Origin: Bacteroidales bacterium Bact_07
Lineage (GTDB): Bacteria > Bacteroidota > Bacteroidia > Bacteroidales > Tenuifilaceae
Assembly: GCA_001603415.1 (NCBI GenBank)
Contig: LUYY01000035.1
Location: 1-18,600, forward strand
Direction of reading: 5' to 3'
DNA: 18,600 nucleotides
Shown here one piece after another: positions 14,246 through 18,600 of this stretch. A program made the translations under genes and the position numbers. The notes below the pieces were generated by a model. It ran no database searches. It was not told the DNA's origin and saw nothing but the letters and a program-made list of their open reading frames with translations. Position 1 is the first letter of the stretch; each line of letters starts with the position of its first letter.

Positions 14246-14613
14246 CTCAAGTCGGTGTATGAGTTTATATCAAGTGATTTTTTCTCCCTATACATTCGCA
14301 GAACGTATGCAAGCATAAGGGCTGTTACACCCAGTCCGATAACAATTGAAGTGAGAACAAGTGCTTGCGGCACAGGATCGGCAATCTTGCTTGCTGCCTG
14401 CGATACATCAACAGCCTTGTCGATAATTGGGGCAGTGCTGTTTTTCACATACGCCATGCTAACAATCACTATGTTAAGACCGGTATCGAAAAGGCTAAAG
14501 CCAATCACAAGCTTTATAAGATTTTTTTGGGTTATCATCCCCCATAAGCCTATGATAATGAGTATAAAGCCTGTTAACATGGCAATAAACTCGAGCGTAA
14601 GATATTGAGCCAT
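14239..14613 (-). CDS. mrpC: MrpC/NuoK-like antiporter subunit
   Basis: A 124-residue membrane protein with three predicted helices. Family marks are GLWGMITQKNLIKLVIGFSL (about 22-41), a variable loop, then DPVPQALVLTSIVIGLG (about 79-95), the hallmark of MrpC/MnhC. It is equivalent to MbxG and distantly to NuoK, and should sit next to the MrpD-type domain in the ion path. It begins 2 bases after the upstream MbhE-MrpB gene ends and overlaps the antiporter fusion by 7 bases. The 9-residue tail SYTDLRW after the basic segment is ordinary. Confidence 0.93.
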   Translation of the reverse strand: MAQYLTLEFIAMLTGFILIIIGLWGMITQKNLIKLVIGFSLFDTGLNIVIVSMAYVKNSTAPIIDKAVDVSQAASKIADPVPQALVLTSIVIGLGVTALMLAYVLRMYREKKSLDINSYTDLRW

Positions 14614-14615
14614 AG

Positions 14616-15317
14616 CTAAATTTCGTTTTGGTTTTCCTTTAGTGAATCGAGTATGCTTGTTAGCTCAGAGCCAACCTTTATGCCAATAAACACATAAATA
14701 ATAGGAATGGCTCCTGCGCTCAAAAGGCTTCCAAGTTTGCCGAGTGGCAAAAATGCATTGTTTAAGAACCCGCTTGCCAGAACAAGGCCAAGTACTCCCA
14801 TAACCACAAATCCAATACCCGAGATGGATTCAAGTACCGAAATCAACTTGTGGTTAAACTGGGATGCCGGACGCGCAAGAATTATCATCATCACTCCGGT
14901 AGCAATTACTGCACCGCCCTGAAATCCTCCGCCAGGAGTAAGGTGACCGTTTACAAATATGTAAGCTCCAAGCATGAAAATGGTTGGGACAAGTAGTGTG
15001 GATGCCGTTTCCAGTATCTCGCTGGTTTTCCTTAACCTTAATGGTCTGTTGGTGTCGGCATTCATGGTTTTTAGGAAGAAACCTACTATGGCGGCAGCAA
15101 TAAACAAAATGGTAACCTCACCAAGGGTGTCGAATCCACGATAGGTAATCACAACTGCGGTTACCAGGTTGGCTGCGCCTACCTCGGTTGGACCTTTCTC
15201 GGCGTAGTAACTCGCTAATGGGTTTAGCTCGTTACTTCCCGTAAAATTGATTAGCAAGCCGCTGATTACAGCAACAAATCCAACCAGTAGTATCAGTAAC
15301 AATCCTTTCTTAATCAT
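14616..15317 (-). CDS. mrpB: MbhE-like domain fused to MrpB (MbxF-like)
   Basis: A 233-residue membrane protein. Residues 1 to about 85 look like the MbhE/MrpA C-terminal unit (EKGPTEVGAANLVTAVVITY followed by RGFDTLGEVTILF). Residues about 100-225 are the MrpB/MbhF domain with LLVPTIFMLGAYIFVNGHL and the hallmark TPGGGFQGGAVIA (127-139). This subunit belongs to the Na+/H+ antiporter part of Mrp, Mbh and Mbx complexes. It overlaps the DUF4040 gene by 8 bases. Two separate genes in Mbh thus appear as one here; the Pyrococcus mbx cluster likewise lists no separate E gene. Confidence 0.9.
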   Translation of the reverse strand: MIKKGLLLILLVGFVAVISGLLINFTGSNELNPLASYYAEKGPTEVGAANLVTAVVITYRGFDTLGEVTILFIAAAIVGFFLKTMNADTNRPLRLRKTSEILETASTLLVPTIFMLGAYIFVNGHLTPGGGFQGGAVIATGVMMIILARPASQFNHKLISVLESISGIGFVVMGVLGLVLASGFLNNAFLPLGKLGSLLSAGAIPIIYVFIGIKVGSELTSILDSLKENQNEI

Positions 15318-15552
15318 TTGATTGTCGGATTTTGTTTAACACGTAAAAGAAGATAATTGTCGATAAGCCACTACCAATCGATGCTTCGGTCAAAGCCACA
15401 TCGGGGGCTGCCAGCAAAAGGTATAGTACCGATGCAAAAAGCCCCACAGTGCCTGTGGCAATGATGGCCACCTTGGTGTTCTTGTGGTAAATGGCTGTAA
15501 TGGCCAATACTAGTATTACCAGGCCTAAAAAAATTGCCAGTAGGATGCTCAT
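15310..15552 (-). CDS. MbhD/DUF4040-type antiporter subunit
   Basis: An 80-residue membrane protein with about three helices. The segment LLLAAPDVALTEASIGSGLS (about 46-65) is the DUF4040 signature found in MbhD/MbxD and in the C-terminal part of MrpA, where it lines part of the Na+ path. No full-length MrpA gene is present; its pieces are split between this gene, the next one (MbhE part) and the antiporter fusion, as in archaeal Mbh/Mbx. It lies 2 bases after MrpG and overlaps the MrpB-like gene by 8 bases. Confidence 0.9.
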   Translation of the reverse strand: MSILLAIFLGLVILVLAITAIYHKNTKVAIIATGTVGLFASVLYLLLAAPDVALTEASIGSGLSTIIFFYVLNKIRQSND

Positions 15553-15554
15553 AG

Positions 15555-15896
15555 CTATTCCTCCCTTGTTTTATTTTCGCTTTCCACCAAGAGGTCAGCA
15601 ACGGTTTTATCGGTCATCTTAGTGCCCCTGAAGTGAGCTGCCCTCGAAATTACGTTCGAAGATACAGGATTGGTGATAAGGACAAAGAAAACGATGACCA
15701 GCAATTTCCATATCCATGCAGGATTTATTATGCCCAATCCAATTAGGCTAAGTATGGTGCCTAGGGTTGATGCCTTGGTCCCTGCCTGTATGCGATTGAA
15801 TAGGTCGGGCATACGAACTATGCCAAGACCTCCCAGAAAGATGAAGATGGAACCCACCAGGGTTACCGATGCTCCTATTATTTCGCGTATTTCCAT
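15555..15896 (-). CDS. mrpG: Na+/H+ antiporter subunit MrpG
   Basis: A 113-residue membrane protein with three hydrophobic segments. MrpG/PhaG marks are GLGIVRMPDLFNRIQAGTKA (about 23-42) followed by STLGTILSLIGLGI, then a third helix with VFFVLITNPVSSNVISRAA. The polar C-terminal tail of about 20 residues (RGTKMTDKTVADLLVESENK) is typical. Its ATG shares one base with the TAA of mrpF (TAATG-type junction on the minus strand), indicating translational coupling. It is equivalent to MbxC. Confidence 0.93.
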   Translation of the reverse strand: MEIREIIGASVTLVGSIFIFLGGLGIVRMPDLFNRIQAGTKASTLGTILSLIGLGIINPAWIWKLLVIVFFVLITNPVSSNVISRAAHFRGTKMTDKTVADLLVESENKTREE

Positions 15897-16156
15897 TACA
15901 ACCCCCTCTCTATATACCTACCAATAGCAACAACGCTCAAAAAGCTTAGCAAACCGTAAACCAGAGCTACATCAAGGTAAATAATGCGGCCGGCAAAGTG
16001 AGCTATCAACGCAATCACTGTAATTGATGCTATAGTCATCACATCAAAGGCTATGGTTCGGTCGGTAATATCGGGTCCCTTGATAAAACGGAACAGCGCC
16101 AGCAGGATGCCCAAAGCCATGAACACACCTGCTACAAACAGAATGGTGTTAACCAT
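15896..16156 (-). CDS. mrpF: Na+/H+ antiporter subunit MrpF
   Basis: An 86-residue, three-helix membrane protein. The signature is FRFIKGPDITDRTIAFDVMT (about 22-41), then IIYLDVALVYGLLSFLSVVA with the conserved aspartate and a closing GRYIERG. It is equivalent to MbxB. Its start overlaps the end of mrpE by 8 bases and its stop overlaps the start of mrpG by one base. Confidence 0.92.
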   Translation of the reverse strand: MVNTILFVAGVFMALGILLALFRFIKGPDITDRTIAFDVMTIASITVIALIAHFAGRIIYLDVALVYGLLSFLSVVAIGRYIERGL

Positions 16157-16643
16157 AAATTACCTCCAGTAGTTTTTCAAATTTTCCCAGAATTTCCTGA
16201 CTTGCCTTTTCGGCATCCAGCGTTTTCACATCAATCCAGTGGATGTAGAGCTCATCATCCTTCATGTCGATGGTAAGCGTACCCGGCGTTAGGGTGATGG
16301 AGTTGGCCAGAATCATCCGCCCCATGGGCGATTTAAGCCTCGTTTTGATTTTTACAATTCCCGGGTTAATGGGAAGTTTAGGGTTTATAACCCTTAGCGC
16401 TACATCGATGTTCGATTTCACAATCTCCCAGCTAAGCACAAATAGGTAGATTAGTGAGTAAGCCAACATCTTTGGGGTAAAGCGCAGTTTCCCAAAAACG
16501 CTGCTGTTCTTGCCAAAAATTAGGGCAAGAGCCCCTGCAAGCACCAGTCCTAGTAATAAACTTGTAAGTTCAAAGGTTCCGGTAAGCAGCAACCAAATCA
16601 GGAATAGTAATACAAAAAGATTTGCTACATTTCTGATATTCAT
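16149..16643 (-). CDS. mrpE: Na+/H+ antiporter subunit MrpE
   Basis: First gene of the operon, 164 residues. After two N-terminal helices (NLFVLLFLIWLLLTG and LTSLLLGLVLAGALALIF), the conserved MrpE half shows LAYSLIYLFVLSWEIVKSNI, then LPINPGIVKIKTRLKSPMGR and ILANSITLTPGTLTIDMKDD with LYIHWID. The start at 16643 (MNIRN) is chosen over an in-frame ATG at 16703 because the extra 20 residues are atypical and the far start lies inside the predicted promoter. It is equivalent to MbxA. Confidence 0.9.
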   Translation of the reverse strand: MNIRNVANLFVLLFLIWLLLTGTFELTSLLLGLVLAGALALIFGKNSSVFGKLRFTPKMLAYSLIYLFVLSWEIVKSNIDVALRVINPKLPINPGIVKIKTRLKSPMGRMILANSITLTPGTLTIDMKDDELYIHWIDVKTLDAEKASQEILGKFEKLLEVIYG

Positions 16644-16692
16644 CGGTTTATAGTTTGTTTTGTGAATTAAAATAAACAGATATATAGATATG

Positions 16693-16721
16693 TAAAAGTA
16701 CATATGTTATTTGACTAACAA
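16693..16721 (-). promoter_or_regulatory. Putative promoter of the Mbx-like operon
   Basis: On the minus strand, TTG (plus 16719-16721), an 18-base spacer and TACTTTTA (plus 16693-16700) resemble the Bacteroidota -33/-7 pair with one mismatch in the -7 box. Transcription would begin near 16688, about 45 bases before the mrpE ATG. The palindrome ACATATGT lies directly in the spacer. Confidence 0.45.
16700..16708. promoter_or_regulatory. Candidate operator A (ACATATGTT)
   Basis: The 9-mer ACATATGTT, containing the 8-base palindrome ACATATGT, sits between the two promoter boxes of the operon and recurs at 16781-16789 on the regulator side, 81 bases away. A repressor or activator bound here would act on the operon promoter. 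AT-richness makes chance occurrence possible. Confidence 0.35.
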
Positions 16722-16756
16722 ATAATTAAACCCATAACATATTAGGGTAAAAAGAT

Positions 16757-16764
16757 TAAATTTG
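16757..16764 (+). promoter_or_regulatory. Putative -7 box of the FNR-like regulator gene
   Basis: TAAATTTG matches TAnnTTTG exactly and points toward the regulator gene, giving a start near 16769 and a leader of about 75 bases. A matching -33 TTG is not evident. Confidence 0.45.
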
Positions 16765-16775
16765 CAAATGTTTTC

Positions 16776-16793
16776 AATTAACATATGTTGATT
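16776..16793. promoter_or_regulatory. Candidate operator B (near-palindrome around AACATATGTT)
   Basis: AATTAACATATGTTGATT is an 18-base near-palindrome (8 of 9 pairs match) with a perfect 10-base core at 16780-16789. It lies just downstream of the predicted transcript start of the regulator gene, where binding would block transcription. Confidence 0.4.
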
Positions 16794-16797
16794 AAAA

Positions 16798-16815
16798 TGA
16801 TGATTTATGTCATCA
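16798..16815. promoter_or_regulatory. CRP/FNR-geometry inverted repeat upstream of the regulator
   Basis: TGATGA, six bases, then TCATCA: perfect 6-base arms. The spacing (5-base half-sites six bases apart) equals that of CRP/FNR operators. It ends 28 bases before the regulator ATG, so self-regulation is a reasonable inference. Confidence 0.45.
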
Positions 16816-16843
16816 AACTTGTTTTCTGTAATTTCACTAACAG

Positions 16844-17533
16844 ATGGTTGAACATAAAAAATCGTGCTTGCTTTGCAATAACAAGTCGGAGTGTTTCAAA
16901 CAGTTAACCGACAATGAGCTTGTTTTTGCCAACAGCAATAGAGCCGAAATCTCGTACCGCAAGGGTGAGATGATTGCCAAGCAGGGTAACTTTTACACCC
17001 ATATTCTATACCTGCAATCAGGTATGGTTAAGGTTTACAAGGAGTTGCCCGATTCCAGCAACCTAATTCTGAGCATTTTTGGTGTGGGTAGCTTAATAGG
17101 TTTGCCTTTTCTTTTCAAGAACCAGATACTCGACTATTCAGTGGCAGCGCTCGAGGATACAACCATTTGCGCCATTGACCGGCATGCATTTGAAAAGCTG
17201 ATTCATGAGAATGGTGAGTTTGCTGCCGAGGTGGTAAACCAGTTAAACTACTGCACCCTTTACAATTACGATAGGCTGGTAAGCCTAACCCACAAGCAGC
17301 TTAATGGTCGTTTTGCCGACACATTGCTTTACCTTTCAAGGGTTGTTTACAAGGCCAATCCGTTTATTCTTACCCTAAGTCGTAAGGATTTAGCCGAGTA
17401 CACCGGGGTATCGGTAATGAGCGTCATCCGCGCCATTAAGGACTTCAAAAACGATGGGATTATTGATATTAATGGCAATAAGATCGAAATACTTAATTTC
17501 AATCAATTGGAAAGGATTAGTAAAACAGGATAA
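16844..17533 (+). CDS. FNR-type Crp/Fnr transcription regulator with four cluster cysteines
   Basis: A 229-residue cytoplasmic regulator. The N-terminus has C8-x2-C11-x5-C17, the exact spacing of E. coli FNR C20/C23/C29, and C109 in TTICAIDRHAFEKL corresponds to FNR C122. All four ligands of an oxygen-labile [4Fe-4S] cluster are therefore present. The cyclic-nucleotide-binding-type barrel spans about 25-125, the dimer helix about 130-150, and the winged helix-turn-helix about 178-210 (LSRKDLAEYTGVSVMSVIRA). In the recognition helix, FNR's E and S of VETISR are M and I here, so its target need not be the classical TTGAT-N4-ATCAA. It is divergent from the Mbx-like operon, with shared candidate operators between them, and probably controls the operon and itself in response to oxygen. 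Confidence 0.93.
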   Translation: MVEHKKSCLLCNNKSECFKQLTDNELVFANSNRAEISYRKGEMIAKQGNFYTHILYLQSGMVKVYKELPDSSNLILSIFGVGSLIGLPFLFKNQILDYSVAALEDTTICAIDRHAFEKLIHENGEFAAEVVNQLNYCTLYNYDRLVSLTHKQLNGRFADTLLYLSRVVYKANPFILTLSRKDLAEYTGVSVMSVIRAIKDFKNDGIIDINGNKIEILNFNQLERISKTG

Positions 17534-17931
17534 CGGATACTTTCATCATCTTATTAACCAGTAAGTAAATTAGTTGATCTCGGGTAAATCCTTGTTAGTC
17601 AATAATTTTTTTGCAGAACTACACGATTTAGATGGGTTAATCCTAATTTGCAAATTTGCTGAGATGTATTGAAAAAGCATGGATTACCAATCCAGTAAAT
17701 TATACATTTTCTTAAGCAGTTTTATAATATATTAGGGTATAAATGTAAACCACAGGTAAAATTTTCAATGCTTTTTTTACACTGCAACTAAAATGTATGC
17801 AAATTGCAGCCCCTCCGATAAGAACTATGCTTCAGCCACCAACTATGCATTTTTTTGAAATTCATGCTGCTAAAAATTTAGGCGGGGAAGGGCAAACCCC
17901 GCCTAATGGATATTCAATAATAGTTTAGTTT
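17534..17931. other. Convergent intergenic gap without a gene
   Basis: 398 AT-rich bases between the convergent regulator and VWA genes. The longest ATG reading frames I could follow are under 20 codons and lack support. It holds a 10-base palindrome GCAAATTTGC at 17650-17659 and the terminator hairpin at 17878-17906. No clear terminator hairpin follows the regulator gene; a T7 run near 17606-17612 lacks a good stem. No RNA gene was recognised. Confidence 0.5.
17872..17906 (-). terminator. Rho-independent terminator of the VWA gene
   Basis: A perfect 10-base stem TTAGGCGGGG (17878-17887) / CCCCGCCTAA (17897-17906) with a 9-base loop. On the minus strand the stem is followed by ATTTTTA. It lies 25 bases past the VWA stop codon. 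On the plus strand no T-run follows, so it is directional. Confidence 0.8.
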
Positions 17932-18600
17932 TTAATTCTTCTCTTTGTTCTTTTCCACTAACTCATCAATGTCGCGATAATAATTTAGGTTATGGTTCAA
18001 ATTGATGGATGTAATATCGTAGCAATATCTTTCCCTGGCCATTTTCTCTTTCTTAAACATCTTTTTTATGTCGGCTTCATCCTTTTGAAAAACCATAGTG
18101 TTGTTTATGGAAAGAGAAATAGCAACACTTTCAACATCGTGATCTGTCCCAATGTAGGTGAATGTCCAACGGTTTTGCTTTAATTCCTCAATAAGAATTT
18201 TAATGTCGTTACCCGAGAACTCTTTTGAGGCATTTTCTAGTCCGTCGGTTAGAACCGTAACTAAAACGTTATAATCAGTTTGATCCTGTAAATGTTGTTT
18301 CAGCTTGTTAATGCTGAATCCCATTGCGTCGTAAAGCGGAGTAAGCGCATTAGGTTGATAATTTTTGCCGTCGATCTGCTTTAGCTTACTTACCGGGTCA
18401 ACAAAATGGTGAAACTTTAGATCTAAACTATTAAACGACACGAATGTGATGAAATGTTTTTGCTCAGGTTGTTGTTTTTCAACTCCCTGAATCGTTTGAA
18501 CGAGCTCGTTAAAACCTTGAATAATTGTCGATTTTATGGACCCCATTGAACCGCTTTCGTCCAAAATAATTAGGTTGTGCACCTGATGTTTTTTTCTCAT
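17932..18600 (-). CDS. VWA-domain protein (start at window edge)
   Basis: A 222-residue protein with a von Willebrand factor A domain. The MIDAS metal site is visible as D14-x-S16-x-S18 in LDESGSMG, the threonine in NALTPLYDAMG and the aspartate in VLTDGLENAS. No signal peptide or membrane helix is seen, so it is probably cytoplasmic. The C-terminal 50 residues are charged (KKMFKKEKMARERYCYDITS). The ATG falls on the last three bases of the window; MRKKHQVHNLIILDESGS is a normal beginning for such proteins, but an upstream extension cannot be excluded. No neighbour (MoxR ATPase, kinase or toxin) is visible to suggest a role; function unknown. Confidence 0.75.
   Translation of the reverse strand: MRKKHQVHNLIILDESGSMGSIKSTIIQGFNELVQTIQGVEKQQPEQKHFITFVSFNSLDLKFHHFVDPVSKLKQIDGKNYQPNALTPLYDAMGFSINKLKQHLQDQTDYNVLVTVLTDGLENASKEFSGNDIKILIEELKQNRWTFTYIGTDHDVESVAISLSINNTMVFQKDEADIKKMFKKEKMARERYCYDITSINLNHNLNYYRDIDELVEKNKEKN

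Larger units (their letters stand above)
4978..16643 (-). other. Thirteen-gene Mbx/MBS-like membrane respiratory complex operon
   Basis: All thirteen minus-strand genes between the promoter region near 16700 and the terminator at 4922-4962 are overlapping or within 30 bases of one another. The order is MrpE, MrpF, MrpG, DUF4040, MbhE+MrpB, MrpC, MrpD-MrpD, NuoH, NuoB, NuoC, NuoD, NuoI-GltD and DHOD-like. Apart from the last gene this matches the Pyrococcus mbx order. No NuoE, NuoF, NuoG or hydrogenase maturation gene lies in the window. Confidence 0.8.

Noticed and set aside
7819..16643. Group 4 [NiFe] hydrogenase (Mbh/Ech type)
   Set aside because: Both CxxC pairs of the large subunit are replaced (RITVPE, DVAGLM) and no maturation genes are present, so hydrogen chemistry at a NiFe site is excluded.
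7819..16643. Ordinary complex I (nuo operon)
   Set aside because: NuoE, NuoF, NuoG, NuoA and NuoJ are absent, Mrp-type subunits E, F, G, B and C are present, the order is Mbx-like, and the quinone-contacting His and Tyr are missing.
16644..16703. Twenty-residue extension of MrpE
   Set aside because: The extension overlaps the predicted promoter and is unlike MrpE N-termini.
17680..17736. Tiny ORF MDYQSSKLYIFLSSFIIY in the convergent gap
   Set aside because: Eighteen codons, no ribosome-binding or promoter support, and no conservation information available.
17728..17738. Repeat ATATTAGGGTA flanking the regulator gene (also near 16739)
   Set aside because: Only 11 bases, in AT-rich DNA, and not followed by extended similarity; no target-site duplication or transposase, so not a mobile-element trace.

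Overview
The window looks like a chromosomal segment of an anaerobic or microaerotolerant member of the Bacteroidota. Supporting signs are a type III glutamine synthetase, upstream boxes resembling the Bacteroidota -7 element (TAnnTTTG), A-rich translation starts mostly without Shine-Dalgarno sequences, and short AT-rich intergenic gaps around mid-GC genes. I see no mobile element, CRISPR array, rRNA or tRNA.

Left part (1-4970). A glutamine synthetase III gene (minus strand) is divergent from a two-gene plus-strand pair of small iron-sulfur proteins (mono-cluster ferredoxin + CDGSH, then a lone CDGSH protein). Next come a YbaN/DUF454 membrane protein (plus strand, probable TTG start) and a convergent D-alanine--D-alanine ligase (minus strand), whose stop codon overlaps that of the DUF454 gene.

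Central part (4978-16643, minus strand). Thirteen tightly packed genes form one apparent operon. In transcription order they encode MrpE, MrpF, MrpG, an MbhD-like DUF4040 protein, an MbhE+MrpB fusion, MrpC, a 1041-residue tandem MrpD/NuoL-type antiporter fusion, then NuoH-, NuoB-, NuoC- and NuoD-like subunits, a NuoI-type ferredoxin fused to a GltD/NfnL-type flavoprotein, and a dihydroorotate-dehydrogenase-like flavoprotein. The order is that of the archaeal Mbx/MBS complex (A B C D F G H H' M J K L N). The complex should be membrane-bound and couple a low-potential redox reaction to ion translocation. The NuoD-like subunit has neither the two CxxC nickel-iron motifs of group 4 hydrogenases nor the His/Tyr pair used for quinone by complex I, so its electron acceptor cannot be read from the sequence. 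The NuoI-GltD fusion suggests that NAD(H) or NADP(H) is wired directly to the ferredoxin arm. I consider this operon the unusual system of the window.

Right part (16644-18600). A divergent FNR-type regulator carries all four cysteines expected for an oxygen-sensing [4Fe-4S] cluster. The gap between it and the operon holds several palindromes that could be shared operators. After a 398-base convergent gap, a VWA-domain protein on the minus strand begins exactly at the window edge.

Working model (inference): under low oxygen the FNR-like protein controls both itself and the Mbx-like operon. The encoded complex would exchange electrons between ferredoxin, NAD(P)H and an unknown acceptor while moving Na+ or H+ through the Mrp-type module.
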